A stretch of 35,781 nt of DNA from Thermoprotei archaeon. GTDB taxonomy: Archaea; Thermoproteota; Thermoprotei; Thermofilales; B15-G2. Positions 15,034-22,891 of this stretch are shown one piece after another. The stretch covers positions 1-35,781 of the forward strand of contig QMSB01000009.1 of the NCBI GenBank assembly GCA_003650815.1, given 5' to 3'. Both the position numbers and the translations under genes were made by a program. A model generated the notes under the pieces. The model was not told where the DNA came from. It ran no database searches and saw only the letters and a list, made by a program, of their open reading frames with translations. Position 1 is the stretch's first letter. Each line of letters starts with the position of its first letter.

Positions 15034-15296
15034 GTGCCTCTACCTCTTCTCAAATACATCATAACGGCTAGTATAACTATGGCTACTGATATTAACGCCA
15101 TTATAACTATGTCTGGAGGGGGTCTAGGTATTCTCGCAGTGACTATGGTTAAGCCGATTATCTGTATAATAAATCCCACGGATCCGAGCAAAACAAGTCC
15201 TAAAAAGCTCACTCTCAGGGTCATTAAAAATACGCTCTTAGAAGGCTTTTTTGTGATCCTTAGTATCCTAGTTACCTCACTAAAGAACTTCTTCAT
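15030..15296 (-). CDS. secE: Preprotein translocase subunit SecE (Sec61 gamma) with an extra membrane segment
   Basis: The N-terminal half is standard archaeal SecE: an amphipathic helix (FSEVTRILRITKKPSK, 5-20) and a membrane segment at about 28-52 ending GFIIQIIGL. After a proline-rich turn (RIPRPPPD) there is a second hydrophobic stretch at about 63-82 followed by RRGRGT. Archaeal SecE normally ends after its single tail-anchor helix at about 60 residues; this one has 88. Position directly before nusG supports the assignment. The start has AGGTGATAAGGC before the ATG. Confidence 0.88.
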   Translation of the reverse strand: MKKFFSEVTRILRITKKPSKSVFLMTLRVSFLGLVLLGSVGFIIQIIGLTIVTARIPRPPPDIVIMALISVAIVILAVMMYLRRGRGT

Positions 15297-15302
15297 GCCT
15301 TA

Positions 15303-16238
15303 TCACCTTTTCCCAAAAATGTACGCTAAGACGGCTTTAGCTGAGTGTAGCCTATTTTCCGCTTGAGTCCATACGATAGAGATTTCAGGGTCCTCTAAGA
15401 GGTCTTCAGTGACTTCTTCTCCTCTTTTAGCTGGTAAGCAGTGCATAAATACTGCTGAGTTTTTAGCTTTCTTTAAGAGCTGTCGATTAACCTGATATCT
15501 AGGTAGGAATATTTTTAGTCTCTTTTCTCTTTCTTTTTCAAAGCCCATGCTGACGAATACATCTGTGTAGACAGCATCTGCGCCCTCAACGGCTTTTTCA
15601 GGGTTCTCTACGACTTCTATCTTTGCTCCCGTAACAGAGGCATGCTCCTTAGCCTTATCCAAGACGTCTTTTTGTGGCTGGTACTCAGGCGGACATGCTA
15701 CGCTCATACTTACGCCTAACATAGAGCACGCTAGTAGCAGAGAGTGGCACACATTGCTTCCTCCATCTCCTATAAAAGCTAACTTAAGCCCCTTAATGAA
15801 GCCGAAATGTTCTTTAAGCGTGAACATGTCAGATATAGCCTGTAGTGGATGAAATTTATCACTTAGGGCGTTTATTACTGGGATGTCAGAGTACCTTTTT
15901 AGCTCAATTAAGGTCTCCTGAGAATACACTCTAGTGACAATCGCATCTAAGTAACGGGAGAGAACTCTAGCTGTATCTTTAATAGGTTCTCCGCGTGCTA
16001 GCTGAAGAGAGCGAGGATCCATGTATACCGGATAACCTCCTAGCTCAACAATGGCTACTTCTAAGGATACTCTTGTTCTCGTAGAGGGTTTCTCAAATAG
16101 CAATCCTATGCTTTTGCCAGAGAGTATTTTAGGGCAATTGTTTCCCGCCAGCCTTATTTTCTTGAAGTATTCAGTGAGCTCAACTAGTTTCCTTAAATCC
16201 TCTCGGCTTATGTCGCTTAGGGATAACAAATGTTTCAT
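15303..16238 (-). CDS. argF: Ornithine carbamoyltransferase
   Basis: The enzyme joins carbamoyl phosphate and ornithine to citrulline in arginine synthesis. The carbamoyl-phosphate motif STRTR (about 53-57), HPLQAISD, the ornithine-side SMG motif and the catalytic HCLPAKRGEEV are present. Its 311 residues are normal. The family's usual HPxQALAD and DGNN appear here as HPLQAISD and DGGSN, mild deviations. It sits inside the ftsY-secE-nusG block, has its own TATA box, and its stop is six bases before the secE start, so secE-nusG are probably transcribed from the argF promoter as well. Confidence 0.95.
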   Translation of the reverse strand: MKHLLSLSDISREDLRKLVELTEYFKKIRLAGNNCPKILSGKSIGLLFEKPSTRTRVSLEVAIVELGGYPVYMDPRSLQLARGEPIKDTARVLSRYLDAIVTRVYSQETLIELKRYSDIPVINALSDKFHPLQAISDMFTLKEHFGFIKGLKLAFIGDGGSNVCHSLLLACSMLGVSMSVACPPEYQPQKDVLDKAKEHASVTGAKIEVVENPEKAVEGADAVYTDVFVSMGFEKEREKRLKIFLPRYQVNRQLLKKAKNSAVFMHCLPAKRGEEVTEDLLEDPEISIVWTQAENRLHSAKAVLAYIFGKR

Positions 16239-16264
16239 AAAACTCAGAAATACCTAAAGTTGCG

Positions 16265-16275
16265 AATTTATATTT
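16265..16275 (-). promoter_or_regulatory. TATA box of argF (and probably secE-nusG downstream)
   Basis: It reads AAATATAAATT on the minus strand, about 31 bases before the argF ATG at 16238, so the leader is about five bases. Confidence 0.6.
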
Positions 16276-16285
16276 CTTACTTATC

Positions 16286-17197
16286 TCAATCTGCTTCTAA
16301 AAGAGTTTTTACAAATGCTTGTGCATTAAACCTCACTAAGTCATCTAGATTCTGCCCTGTTCCTAAAAATATCAATGGTTTTCCTGTAACATATGTTATG
16401 GATAGCGCGGCGCCACCTTTAGCGTCAGTATCTGCTTTAGTCAAAATAACTGCATCTATTCCGACATACCTGTCAAATTCTAGCGCCTGGTTAACAGCGT
16501 CATTACCCATAAGTGCGTCTGCCACAAAAATGACTAAATCTGGTGAGACTACACGCTTTATCTTCGCCATTTCTTCCATTAAGTCTTTATCTGTTTGAAG
16601 ACGGCCTGCTGTGTCAATCAGCACTACGCTCACCTTCTTAGAGCGTGCATGCATAACTGCGTCATATGCGACGGCAGCAGGGTCTGCGCCATACTTCTGT
16701 TTAATCACTTTTGCGCCGACACGCTTTACCAGCGCCTCTAATTGCTCTATAGCTCCTGCTCTAAAGGTGTCTGCAGCGGCGATGACTACGGAGTATCCTC
16801 GGCTCTTTAAGTATCTAGCTATCTTAACTATAGTTGTAGTCTTGCCCTGTCCATTAGGTCCCACAAATAGTATCACGAAGGGGGGAGATCTGCTTGCTTT
16901 TTCTTTTATTAATTTCTCTAAATCCACTTCTTTTTTAGGTGTTAGTATTTCAATTAATATTTGGCTTAATATGTTTAGTACTCTTTCTTTGGGGTTTTCA
17001 AAAAGCCCTATTTTCTCGTTTGAAAGTCTTTCTTTAATTAGTTCACTAATTTTTTCTGCTACTTCGTACGCTACGTCATTTTCAACGAGCATTAACAGGA
17101 TCTCTTCTGAGATCTCTTCGAGCTCGTAGGATGAGAGTCCTCTGTGGGCTACTCTCGCCACTATTTTACTTAAAGTTTTCTTAAGTCCAGTGAACAT
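16286..17197 (-). CDS. ftsY: Signal recognition particle receptor FtsY
   Basis: The 303-residue SRP GTPase docks ribosome-SRP complexes at the membrane. The N domain covers about 1-90 and the G domain has G1 GPNGQGKTT, the DTFRAGAIEQL box, DTAGR, TKAD for guanine recognition, and the closing LGTGQNLDDL. A long acidic A domain is absent, as in many archaea. It starts three bases after the prefoldin alpha stop. Confidence 0.98.
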   Translation of the reverse strand: MFTGLKKTLSKIVARVAHRGLSSYELEEISEEILLMLVENDVAYEVAEKISELIKERLSNEKIGLFENPKERVLNILSQILIEILTPKKEVDLEKLIKEKASRSPPFVILFVGPNGQGKTTTIVKIARYLKSRGYSVVIAAADTFRAGAIEQLEALVKRVGAKVIKQKYGADPAAVAYDAVMHARSKKVSVVLIDTAGRLQTDKDLMEEMAKIKRVVSPDLVIFVADALMGNDAVNQALEFDRYVGIDAVILTKADTDAKGGAALSITYVTGKPLIFLGTGQNLDDLVRFNAQAFVKTLLEAD

Positions 17198-17199
17198 AA

Positions 17200-17622
17200 T
17201 TAACTTTGAGGAATTCTTTCTAATATCTCTCTTATCTGAGAAAGTCTAGCTATAAGAGTGTTGTAGTTTTTCTGATAGTCTTGAAGAGCTTTTCTCAAGT
17301 CTTCTATGCGAGTGTCTATTATTCTAAGGGTATCTTCTGCGGGTCTCTCGACAATGGTTCCTGCACCTAAGTTAACTAAGAATTTATTTGTTTTATCGAC
17401 TTTCACTTCCAGGTATACGTCACTCCCTATAGATACTATCAGCTGATGTCCTTCTTTGAGCTTAGAGACTTCTTCTACTGTTTGGCGTGTTGTCATAAGT
17501 TCGCTTAAGGTAGTATTTAAGACGTTTATTCTCTGCTCTATTTCTCTGATTAGGTTCTGAAGCAGTATATATTCTGCAGTTAGCCTCCTTATGTCTTCTC
17601 GAGTGAGCTCACTTTTACTCAT
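17200..17622 (-). CDS. pfdA: Prefoldin alpha subunit
   Basis: The 140-residue protein has two long coiled-coil helices (about 8-50 and 95-138) joined by a beta hairpin region with HQLIVSIGSDVYLEVKV and LVNLGAGTIVE. Two alpha and four beta subunits form the jellyfish-shaped chaperone that hands unfolded proteins to the thermosome. It follows the eL20 gene, a standard archaeal arrangement. Confidence 0.95.
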   Translation of the reverse strand: MSKSELTREDIRRLTAEYILLQNLIREIEQRINVLNTTLSELMTTRQTVEEVSKLKEGHQLIVSIGSDVYLEVKVDKTNKFLVNLGAGTIVERPAEDTLRIIDTRIEDLRKALQDYQKNYNTLIARLSQIREILERIPQS

Positions 17623-17632
17623 TTTATCTACC

Positions 17633-17875
17633 TCAAGCGTAAAGAGCGCCTAGTTCTAGGAGGTCTTTAACGTATCTATCTTCAACTTCTTCTGGAGAGA
17701 TTTCTATTACCTTAATTATTTTTATCTCAGATCGCTTTAACTTATGTCTTGATCCCAGCACAGAGTATACTCGCTCTATGACATGCTTTTCGTCTAATCC
17801 CGGCCACTCTATAGTAAACTTCTGCCATACTCCTTTAATTCTCATTTGACCGTATACCCGATACACTTTTGGCAT
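17633..17875 (-). CDS. rpl20e: Ribosomal protein eL20 (L18a/LX)
   Basis: The 80-residue protein starts MPKVYRVYGQMRIKGVWQKF, the pattern of archaeal LX/L18Ae. The ATG at 17875 is chosen over an in-frame TTG at 17893 because AAGGTGA lies just before it. It stands between the aIF6 and prefoldin alpha genes as in many archaea. Confidence 0.93.
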   Translation of the reverse strand: MPKVYRVYGQMRIKGVWQKFTIEWPGLDEKHVIERVYSVLGSRHKLKRSEIKIIKVIEISPEEVEDRYVKDLLELGALYA

Positions 17876-17925
17876 AGGGTCACCTTGAGGCAAATTAGGT
17901 AAGTTAAGTTTTTAAATGTAGCGGA

Positions 17926-18597
17926 CTAAGCGAGGAGAATTTGCTGTATCCGCAGTATTTCAGGTCCTGTGGTTTCGTCGCCCACTAGAGCTCCTTTGTC
18001 GTTTGCTAGCATTCCTGCACGTAAAAAGGGGCTTCCCCTGTTAACAGTCCCTACATCTACTACTAACTTAAAGATAGTGGATAGAAATCTTAGATCCTCT
18101 TCTTGAGCAAGCGCACTTAGTAGTACTCCTCGGTTATTAGCTATAGCTAATGTGCCTACTAGCTCGCTTTCAGCTATCTTGCCTTTTATAATTTCTACAT
18201 TTAGGTTATCTTTCAGCACTTTAATTACATTCTTTTTGAAATAAGGGCTTACGAGTGCTACCTTATTATTTGCCAAAATCAAGTTGCCTAGTGCATTTCT
18301 AGGGTCGTTCACTATAGCTAAATTAAGGTCCCTTAACTCTCTCTTGAGAAGGCTTAGCTCGTTTTCAAGTATGTTTGCTGGAACAAGTATGCCGCTATCA
18401 TTTCCGGCAATAAAGACTCCCACTAGATTCGTACCACATATAGTTGTTCTGATAACTTTGTCTACTCCAAGTATTTCTCTTATGGTCTCCTCGTCGTTAT
18501 CAGGTATGCTTGGAGGGATTATTGCTACTTCATTATTAGCGAAAATGAAAACTCCGATGCTTGGGACTCCGAATAGAGAGAGGCGCTCTAGTGACAT
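17926..18597 (-). CDS. eif6: Translation initiation factor aIF6
   Basis: aIF6 binds the large ribosomal subunit and prevents joining with the small subunit. The 223 residues show the fivefold pseudo-repeat, with NN(E/K/R)-type turns such as FANNEVAIIPP, AGNDSGILVP, LANNKVALVSP, AIANNRGVLLS and LANDKGALVG. It directly follows the eL31 gene, two bases after its stop. Confidence 0.97.
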   Translation of the reverse strand: MSLERLSLFGVPSIGVFIFANNEVAIIPPSIPDNDEETIREILGVDKVIRTTICGTNLVGVFIAGNDSGILVPANILENELSLLKRELRDLNLAIVNDPRNALGNLILANNKVALVSPYFKKNVIKVLKDNLNVEIIKGKIAESELVGTLAIANNRGVLLSALAQEEDLRFLSTIFKLVVDVGTVNRGSPFLRAGMLANDKGALVGDETTGPEILRIQQILLA

Positions 18598-18599
18598 AG

Positions 18600-18887
18600 T
18601 TAAGCTAGGGTTACTCTCGCGTATCGTTCCTCATCTTCTCTAACGACTTCTACTTTAACCTTAATCCTTCGAGGGGGTTTTTCTATATTTCTTGACCATA
18701 GGTACTCGTTTACGGAAGAATCAAGCTTTATCTCTTTAATATCATACTTTCTTAAATGCCTAATAACAAACTCTCTCAGGAGTCTTATAGCCTTTTTAGC
18801 ACGCTTTCGCCGAGGACCCCAATAGAGTCTTCCTAAAGGTACCACATAAGTGCGCGTTACTATTATCTCTTCTTCAGGAGAGCTCAT
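18600..18887 (-). CDS. rpl31e: Ribosomal protein eL31
   Basis: The 95-residue protein has the eL31 features RTYVVPLGRLYWGPRRKRAKKAIRLLREF (split in two blocks at about 12-40) and VNEYLWSRNIEKPPRRIKV near 64-82. It is preceded by a GGGTGA ribosome binding site and sits between eL39 and aIF6, the usual archaeal order. Confidence 0.96.
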   Translation of the reverse strand: MSSPEEEIIVTRTYVVPLGRLYWGPRRKRAKKAIRLLREFVIRHLRKYDIKEIKLDSSVNEYLWSRNIEKPPRRIKVKVEVVREDEERYARVTLA

Positions 18888-18899
18888 GCCTCGTCACCC

Positions 18900-19055
18900 T
18901 TATAATTTTAGTCTTTTTCTGCGCCAATGCCTCATCTTAGGATGCCTTCTAAACTCCCCCTTAGTTCGAGCTACAACCCATATGGGTGGAGATCTATTCT
19001 GTTTATAAGCTTTAGCCAGCCTCAGTTTTTTACCCAGAGGTTTAGCTCTAGCCAT
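18900..19055 (-). CDS. rpl39e: Ribosomal protein eL39
   Basis: This short basic gene encodes 51 residues. It begins [20 protein letters not shown], contains the family hallmark [20 protein letters not shown], and ends HWRRKRLKL. eL39 lines the polypeptide exit tunnel. GAGGTGA lies eight bases before the ATG. It lies between eS19 and eL31 and is co-transcribed with them. Confidence 0.96.
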   Translation of the reverse strand: MARAKPLGKKLRLAKAYKQNRSPPIWVVARTKGEFRRHPKMRHWRRKRLKL

Positions 19056-19064
19056 AATGTCACC

Positions 19065-19532
19065 TCACTTAATAGGACTATACTTCTTAAGCTCGGGTTT
19101 TTCTTTAACTAGTTCTATAAAGACTTTATGTGCTATGCTATCAAGTAAGGATCTACCTTTAGGTGTCAGTGCTCTGCCTTTTCTATCGACTTTAGTTACG
19201 AGACCTGCTGCCTCTAATTGCTGTAGTGCCTTTCGTATTATAGAGCCTCCAGCTTTTTTACAGTGCTTACGCTTCATTCCGAGGTCTGCTCGACCACCAT
19301 AAGCTGTCCTCAGTCTTTCTATTCCTACAGGTCCATGAAAGTATAGCTTGCGTAGCAGAGAGGCGCACCTTATGTACCACCATTCAGGATTTTCAGGTAC
19401 TCTGTCTGCATGAGGTCCTGTTTTAACGAACATTGCCCATGAGGGAGGTTTTATTTCTGGGAAGTTTTCTTTCAAGTACCTCGCTACTCTTTCTATCAGT
19501 AGCTGTGCTGGGACATCATAGGCTGTTACCAT
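19065..19532 (-). CDS. rps19e: Ribosomal protein eS19
   Basis: The 155-residue small-subunit protein is involved in 30S head assembly. It starts [20 protein letters not shown] and has [16 protein letters not shown] and [21 protein letters not shown]. It is the first gene of the long translation cluster, with a TATA box about 40 bases upstream. Confidence 0.97.
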   Translation of the reverse strand: MVTAYDVPAQLLIERVARYLKENFPEIKPPSWAMFVKTGPHADRVPENPEWWYIRCASLLRKLYFHGPVGIERLRTAYGGRADLGMKRKHCKKAGGSIIRKALQQLEAAGLVTKVDRKGRALTPKGRSLLDSIAHKVFIELVKEKPELKKYSPIK

Positions 19533-19568
19533 CTCCTATAAGCACCCATCTCTCCTCTCTTCAGTCGG

Positions 19569-19576
19569 TTATAAAT
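19569..19576 (-). promoter_or_regulatory. TATA box of the eS19 operon
   Basis: It reads ATTTATAA on the minus strand. Transcription would start near 19547, leaving a leader of about 15 bases that contains the AGGAG ribosome binding site. Confidence 0.6.
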
Positions 19577-19602
19577 CTTCCGCTACTCTGCATCACTGGC
19601 TG

Positions 19603-19663
19603 AGCTAAACCTCACTGTAGATATTTAAAGTCTCTGGGGAAACAAACACCGCGAAGTTTAGCT
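19603..19663. repeat. Spaced inverted repeat AGCTAAAC / GTTTAGCT
   Basis: The eight-base arms at 19603-19610 and 19656-19663 are perfect complements separated by 45 bases. They flank a second TATA-like ATATTTAAAG (19621-19630) in the divergent region between eS19 and the acyl-CoA synthetase. It may be chance or a looped regulatory site. The rest of the 263-base intergenic stretch holds only the two promoters and the palindrome listed separately. Confidence 0.3.
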
Positions 19664-19730
19664 TAATAGTTCTTATCTCCAAGATATTAGTGAAAATATT
19701 TACTTACGGGAGGATGGAATATTTAACTAT

Positions 19731-19750
19731 TGTCGAAAAAAGTTTCGACA
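19731..19750. promoter_or_regulatory. Perfect palindrome upstream of the acd operon, candidate operator
   Basis: TGTCGAAA and TTTCGACA form a perfect 8-base inverted repeat with a 4-base centre (AAAG). It ends 15 bases before the TATA box of the ADP-forming synthetase operon, where an activator that helps TBP/TFB or a repressor could bind. It is too far from any gene end to be a terminator. The symmetry is seen directly; the role is inferred. Confidence 0.6.
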
Positions 19751-19765
19751 GTATCGAGAGGAAAG

Positions 19766-19776
19766 TTTTTATTTAA
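19766..19776 (+). promoter_or_regulatory. TATA box of the acd operon
   Basis: TTTTTATTTAA is centred about 25 bases before the ATG at 19796, predicting a leaderless message and favouring that ATG over the GTG at 19787. Confidence 0.6.
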
Positions 19777-19795
19777 GAAATAATGTGTGCTTAGG

Positions 19796-21205
19796 ATGTC
19801 TCAAGAAAAGCACATGGAGTCTAGAATTAAGTACCTATTTTTTCCGAAGAGTGTAGCAGTGATAGGCGCGTCGCGGTCTCCCGGCAAAATAGGGCATGAG
19901 ATACTGCGGAACATAGTGGAGTACGGATTTAAAGGAAGAGTCTATCCAGTAAACCCCAGAGCAGACAAAATACTCGAACTAAAGTGCTACAAGTCGATAC
20001 TAGAGGTTCCGGATGAAGTAGACTTAGCGGTCATATCTATTCCCGCAAAGTTCGTACCAGCGGTACTCGAGGAGTGCGGAAAAAAAGGTGTAAAGGCGGC
20101 AGCGATAATTTCCTCCGGATTTAAAGAAGTAGGTAATGTTGAACTAGAGGAAAGAATAGTCGAAATAGCGAGAAAATACGGTATACGCTTTATAGGGCCA
20201 AATATCTTCGGAGTTTACAGCGCACCATCCAAGCTCAATGCCACCTTTGGGCCTACTGAAGTTCTTGCAGGGAAAATAGCCTTTATTACGCAGAGCGGAG
20301 CCCTCGGAATAGCATTAATGGGCTGGACTATATTTGCGGGAATAGGGCTTTCAGCTGTAGTCAGCCTTGGAAATAAAGCCGATGTAGACGAAGCAGATCT
20401 TCTCAAATACTTTGTAAACGACGAACATACTAAAGTTGTTTTAATCTACATGGAAGGACTCAACAACGGAAGGAGATTTATGGAGGCTGCTATGCACTGT
20501 TCTCTTAAGAAGCCAATTATAGTAATTAAAGCTGGAAGATCTGAGCGAGGAGCTAGGGCAGTAGCATCTCACACTGGATCGCTCGCTGGAAGCGACGTGT
20601 TCTACGACGTCGCTTTCAAACAATGTGGAGTTCTGAGAGCACTGAACGTAGAGGAGGCGTTTGACTGGGCTAGAGCGTTCACAGAGCTACCAGAGCCGAA
20701 AGGAGACAACGTCGTTATAATTACCAACGGCGGCGGGATCGGTGTCATGGCTACAGATGCGTGCTCAGACTACGGACTGAACTTAATGGAGCTCCCTCGA
20801 GATTTAATCGAGGAATTCAAAAAGTGTATGCCGCCTTTTGGAAGCCCGAAGAACCCTGTTGATCTCACAGGACAGGCAGCATACGATGAGTACTCGAGAG
20901 CACTGAAAGTAGCATTCAGTGACGATAGGATACACTCCATAATTCTGTTATTCTGCCAGACAGCTGTAGTAGATCCCCCCAAGCTATCTGAAGTGATCTC
21001 AGATATTGTGAGAGAGTATAAGCACTGCAAACCTATAGTAGCATGCTATATTGGAGGCGAGGAGTGTCAGAAAGCTATGAGAATACTTGAGCAAAACGGT
21101 ATACCAGCTTATCCTACTCCTGAGAGAGCTGTTTCCTCGCTAGCAGCAATATATAGATGGGCTAAATGGAAGAAGAAAATGCTTAAAAAGCTTAAAGGAA
21201 AATAG
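19796..21205 (+). CDS. acdA: ADP-forming acyl-CoA synthetase, alpha subunit (CoA-binding)
   Basis: This subunit pairs with the ATP-grasp subunit to turn acetyl- or acyl-CoA plus ADP and phosphate into acid, CoA and ATP. This is the last step of peptide or sugar fermentation in many archaea. The CoA-binding domain starts at VAVIGASRSPGKIGHEI (about 20-36). The phosphohistidine is H259 in ASHTGSLAGSD. The ligase-CoA domains continue to the C-terminus. It has 469 residues from the ATG at 19796. The beta gene follows after 19 bases with a good ribosome binding site. Confidence 0.94.
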   Translation: MSQEKHMESRIKYLFFPKSVAVIGASRSPGKIGHEILRNIVEYGFKGRVYPVNPRADKILELKCYKSILEVPDEVDLAVISIPAKFVPAVLEECGKKGVKAAAIISSGFKEVGNVELEERIVEIARKYGIRFIGPNIFGVYSAPSKLNATFGPTEVLAGKIAFITQSGALGIALMGWTIFAGIGLSAVVSLGNKADVDEADLLKYFVNDEHTKVVLIYMEGLNNGRRFMEAAMHCSLKKPIIVIKAGRSERGARAVASHTGSLAGSDVFYDVAFKQCGVLRALNVEEAFDWARAFTELPEPKGDNVVIITNGGGIGVMATDACSDYGLNLMELPRDLIEEFKKCMPPFGSPKNPVDLTGQAAYDEYSRALKVAFSDDRIHSIILLFCQTAVVDPPKLSEVISDIVREYKHCKPIVACYIGGEECQKAMRILEQNGIPAYPTPERAVSSLAAIYRWAKWKKKMLKKLKGK

Positions 21206-21224
21206 TCGAGGTGAGGGATTGACT

Positions 21225-21920
21225 ATGACTCCCCGAGAACTCATAGAGCACGCTTTGAAAGAGGGGCGTACCTGGCTTTACGAGCACGAAGCTAAAATGC
21301 TATGCTCCCTTTATGGAATTCCAGTAGCGAAAAGCAGGGTTGCTAAAAGTAAGGAGGAAGCATTAAAAATAGCTAGTGAAATAGGGTATCCCGTAGTTCT
21401 AAAAATAGTTTCTCCGGATGTCTTACATAAATCAGATGTTGGAGGGGTAATTGTTAACATAAAGAGCGAGGAAGAACTAGTGAAGGCGTATGATAGAATG
21501 ATGAGCAGCGTGAAAGAGAAAAAGCCTGACGCTAGAATTAAAGGAGTACTAGTACAGGAAATGGTGCCTCAGGCAACTGAAGTAATCATAGGTGGTATTA
21601 GAGATCCTCAGTTTGGGCCAGCAGTAATGTTTGGACTAGGAGGAATATTTGTAGAGATCTTCAGAGACGTTAGCTTTAGGATAGCTCCTATAGACGAGGA
21701 AGATGCCTGGGAGATGATTCACGAGATAAAGGGCTTTCAAATACTCAAGGGCTACCGAGGAACAACGCCAGCAGATATAGAGGCGCTAGTAGACGCCATA
21801 GTGAAGACATCGAATATGCTTACTGAGAATAGCGAAATTGATCAGCTAGACTTAAACCCTGTGTTTGTTTTTGAGAAAGGAGTAAAAGTAATAGATGCGA
21901 GAGTAATACTGAGAAAGTAG
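21225..21920 (+). CDS. acdB: ADP-forming acyl-CoA synthetase, beta subunit (ATP-grasp)
   Basis: The 231-residue ATP-grasp subunit has GIPVAKSRVAKSKEEALKIA near the start, the nucleotide-binding GYPVVLKIVSPDVLHKSDVGGV (two blocks around 46-68), then VLVQEMV, GLGGIFVEIF and DLNPVFVF. The ATG at 21225 follows GAGGTGAGGG and is preferred to a TTG six bases earlier. Separate alpha and beta genes, as here, are the Pyrococcus-type arrangement. Confidence 0.93.
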   Translation: MTPRELIEHALKEGRTWLYEHEAKMLCSLYGIPVAKSRVAKSKEEALKIASEIGYPVVLKIVSPDVLHKSDVGGVIVNIKSEEELVKAYDRMMSSVKEKKPDARIKGVLVQEMVPQATEVIIGGIRDPQFGPAVMFGLGGIFVEIFRDVSFRIAPIDEEDAWEMIHEIKGFQILKGYRGTTPADIEALVDAIVKTSNMLTENSEIDQLDLNPVFVFEKGVKVIDARVILRK

Positions 21921-21928
21921 GCGTCGAC

Positions 21929-22834
21929 ATGGCGCTAGAAAAGCTAATGAGTCAGCTTAAAGAGCTTGAGGAAAAAATCGCTGAGACGAGAGCAGAGAGA
22001 GACGAGTACAACAATAGAGTCAGAGAGCTCTCTGCTAAAATAAGAGAGCTTAGGAAGTCTATTGCGGAAAGAAGAGAGGCGCTAAAGTCGCTGCGTGAAG
22101 AGTACTCTAAGGTAGTAGAGGAGTTTAATGAATACAGAAATAGAAAGAACTCCTTAAAGGAGGTTCTCAAAGGACTCAGGGCCGAGAGACGTGAAGTGAT
22201 AAATGAGATGAGAAAGCTGAGAGCTAAGGTGAGAAACATTGACGAGAAGAATGAGAGAGAGCTCAGATCAAAGCTAGAGGCTTTAGAGTGGGAGTATCAG
22301 ACTAAGTCGCTTTCTTCAGAAGAGGAGAAAATATATGTCAATAAGATAAACGAGCTTTTAGAGCAAATAGCTGTTATAGAGAAGTATAAGAGACTGCAGG
22401 ACAGACTGAATGATATAGAAGCAGAGCTTGAGAAAATTAGGACCGAGTATGAGGAAATTTTATCTAAGTTAAGCGAACTTTACAAGAAAAGAAACGAGAT
22501 GAGAGAGAACATAGGAGCTCTCAAAAATGAAATCAGTAACATAAGAAATATAATAGACGATTTAAGAAGGACGCGTGACGAAACAAAGAAGCGCGCTGAC
22601 GAGAAACATCAGCAGCTAATACAAATGCTTACTAAAAGAAAAGAACTTCTCAAAGAGATAGAGAAAGAGCAGTTGCTTAGGAAGGCTCAAATAATAGCTA
22701 AGACTATTGCTGACAGAAGAAAAGAGCTTGAGAAGAAGGCAGTTCACATAAAAGAGAAAATTAAGAGAGGAGAGAGGATAACTTTCGAAGAGTTCAAGAT
22801 ACTCGTAGAATTAGGGGAAGTCCCTCTTCGCTAA
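21929..22834 (+). CDS. COG1340-type coiled-coil protein, function unknown
   Basis: About 270 of the 301 residues are a nearly uninterrupted coiled coil rich in Glu, Lys and Arg, with leucines at heptad spacing. The last 30 residues form a compact end, KRGERITFEEFKILVELGEVPLR, typical of the archaeal COG1340 coiled-coil family. No catalytic motif is visible. It starts eight bases after acdB and is probably in the same transcript, though a link in function is not known. Confidence 0.85.
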   Translation: MALEKLMSQLKELEEKIAETRAERDEYNNRVRELSAKIRELRKSIAERREALKSLREEYSKVVEEFNEYRNRKNSLKEVLKGLRAERREVINEMRKLRAKVRNIDEKNERELRSKLEALEWEYQTKSLSSEEEKIYVNKINELLEQIAVIEKYKRLQDRLNDIEAELEKIRTEYEEILSKLSELYKKRNEMRENIGALKNEISNIRNIIDDLRRTRDETKKRADEKHQQLIQMLTKRKELLKEIEKEQLLRKAQIIAKTIADRRKELEKKAVHIKEKIKRGERITFEEFKILVELGEVPLR

Positions 22835-22853
22835 TCAGCAAGTAAGTTAAAGA

Positions 22854-22864
22854 TTTATTTTAAG
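22854..22864 (+). promoter_or_regulatory. TATA box of the DUF373 gene
   Basis: TTTATTTTAAG is centred about 33 bases before the ATG at 22892, predicting a leader of about seven bases. Confidence 0.55.
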
Positions 22865-22891
22865 GATCAACTATCTTAAGCTGAGGCTGTA

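Noticed and set aside
19580-19602. C/D-box-like GTGATGC and CTGA on the minus strand near the eS19 promoter
   Set aside because: Box C is imperfect, there is no internal D'/C' pair, and the stretch is the eS19 promoter.
19714-19776. Short plus-strand frame of 20 codons after GGGAGG upstream of acdA
   Set aside because: The purine run touches the ATG with no spacing, and the frame runs across the palindrome and the TATA box.
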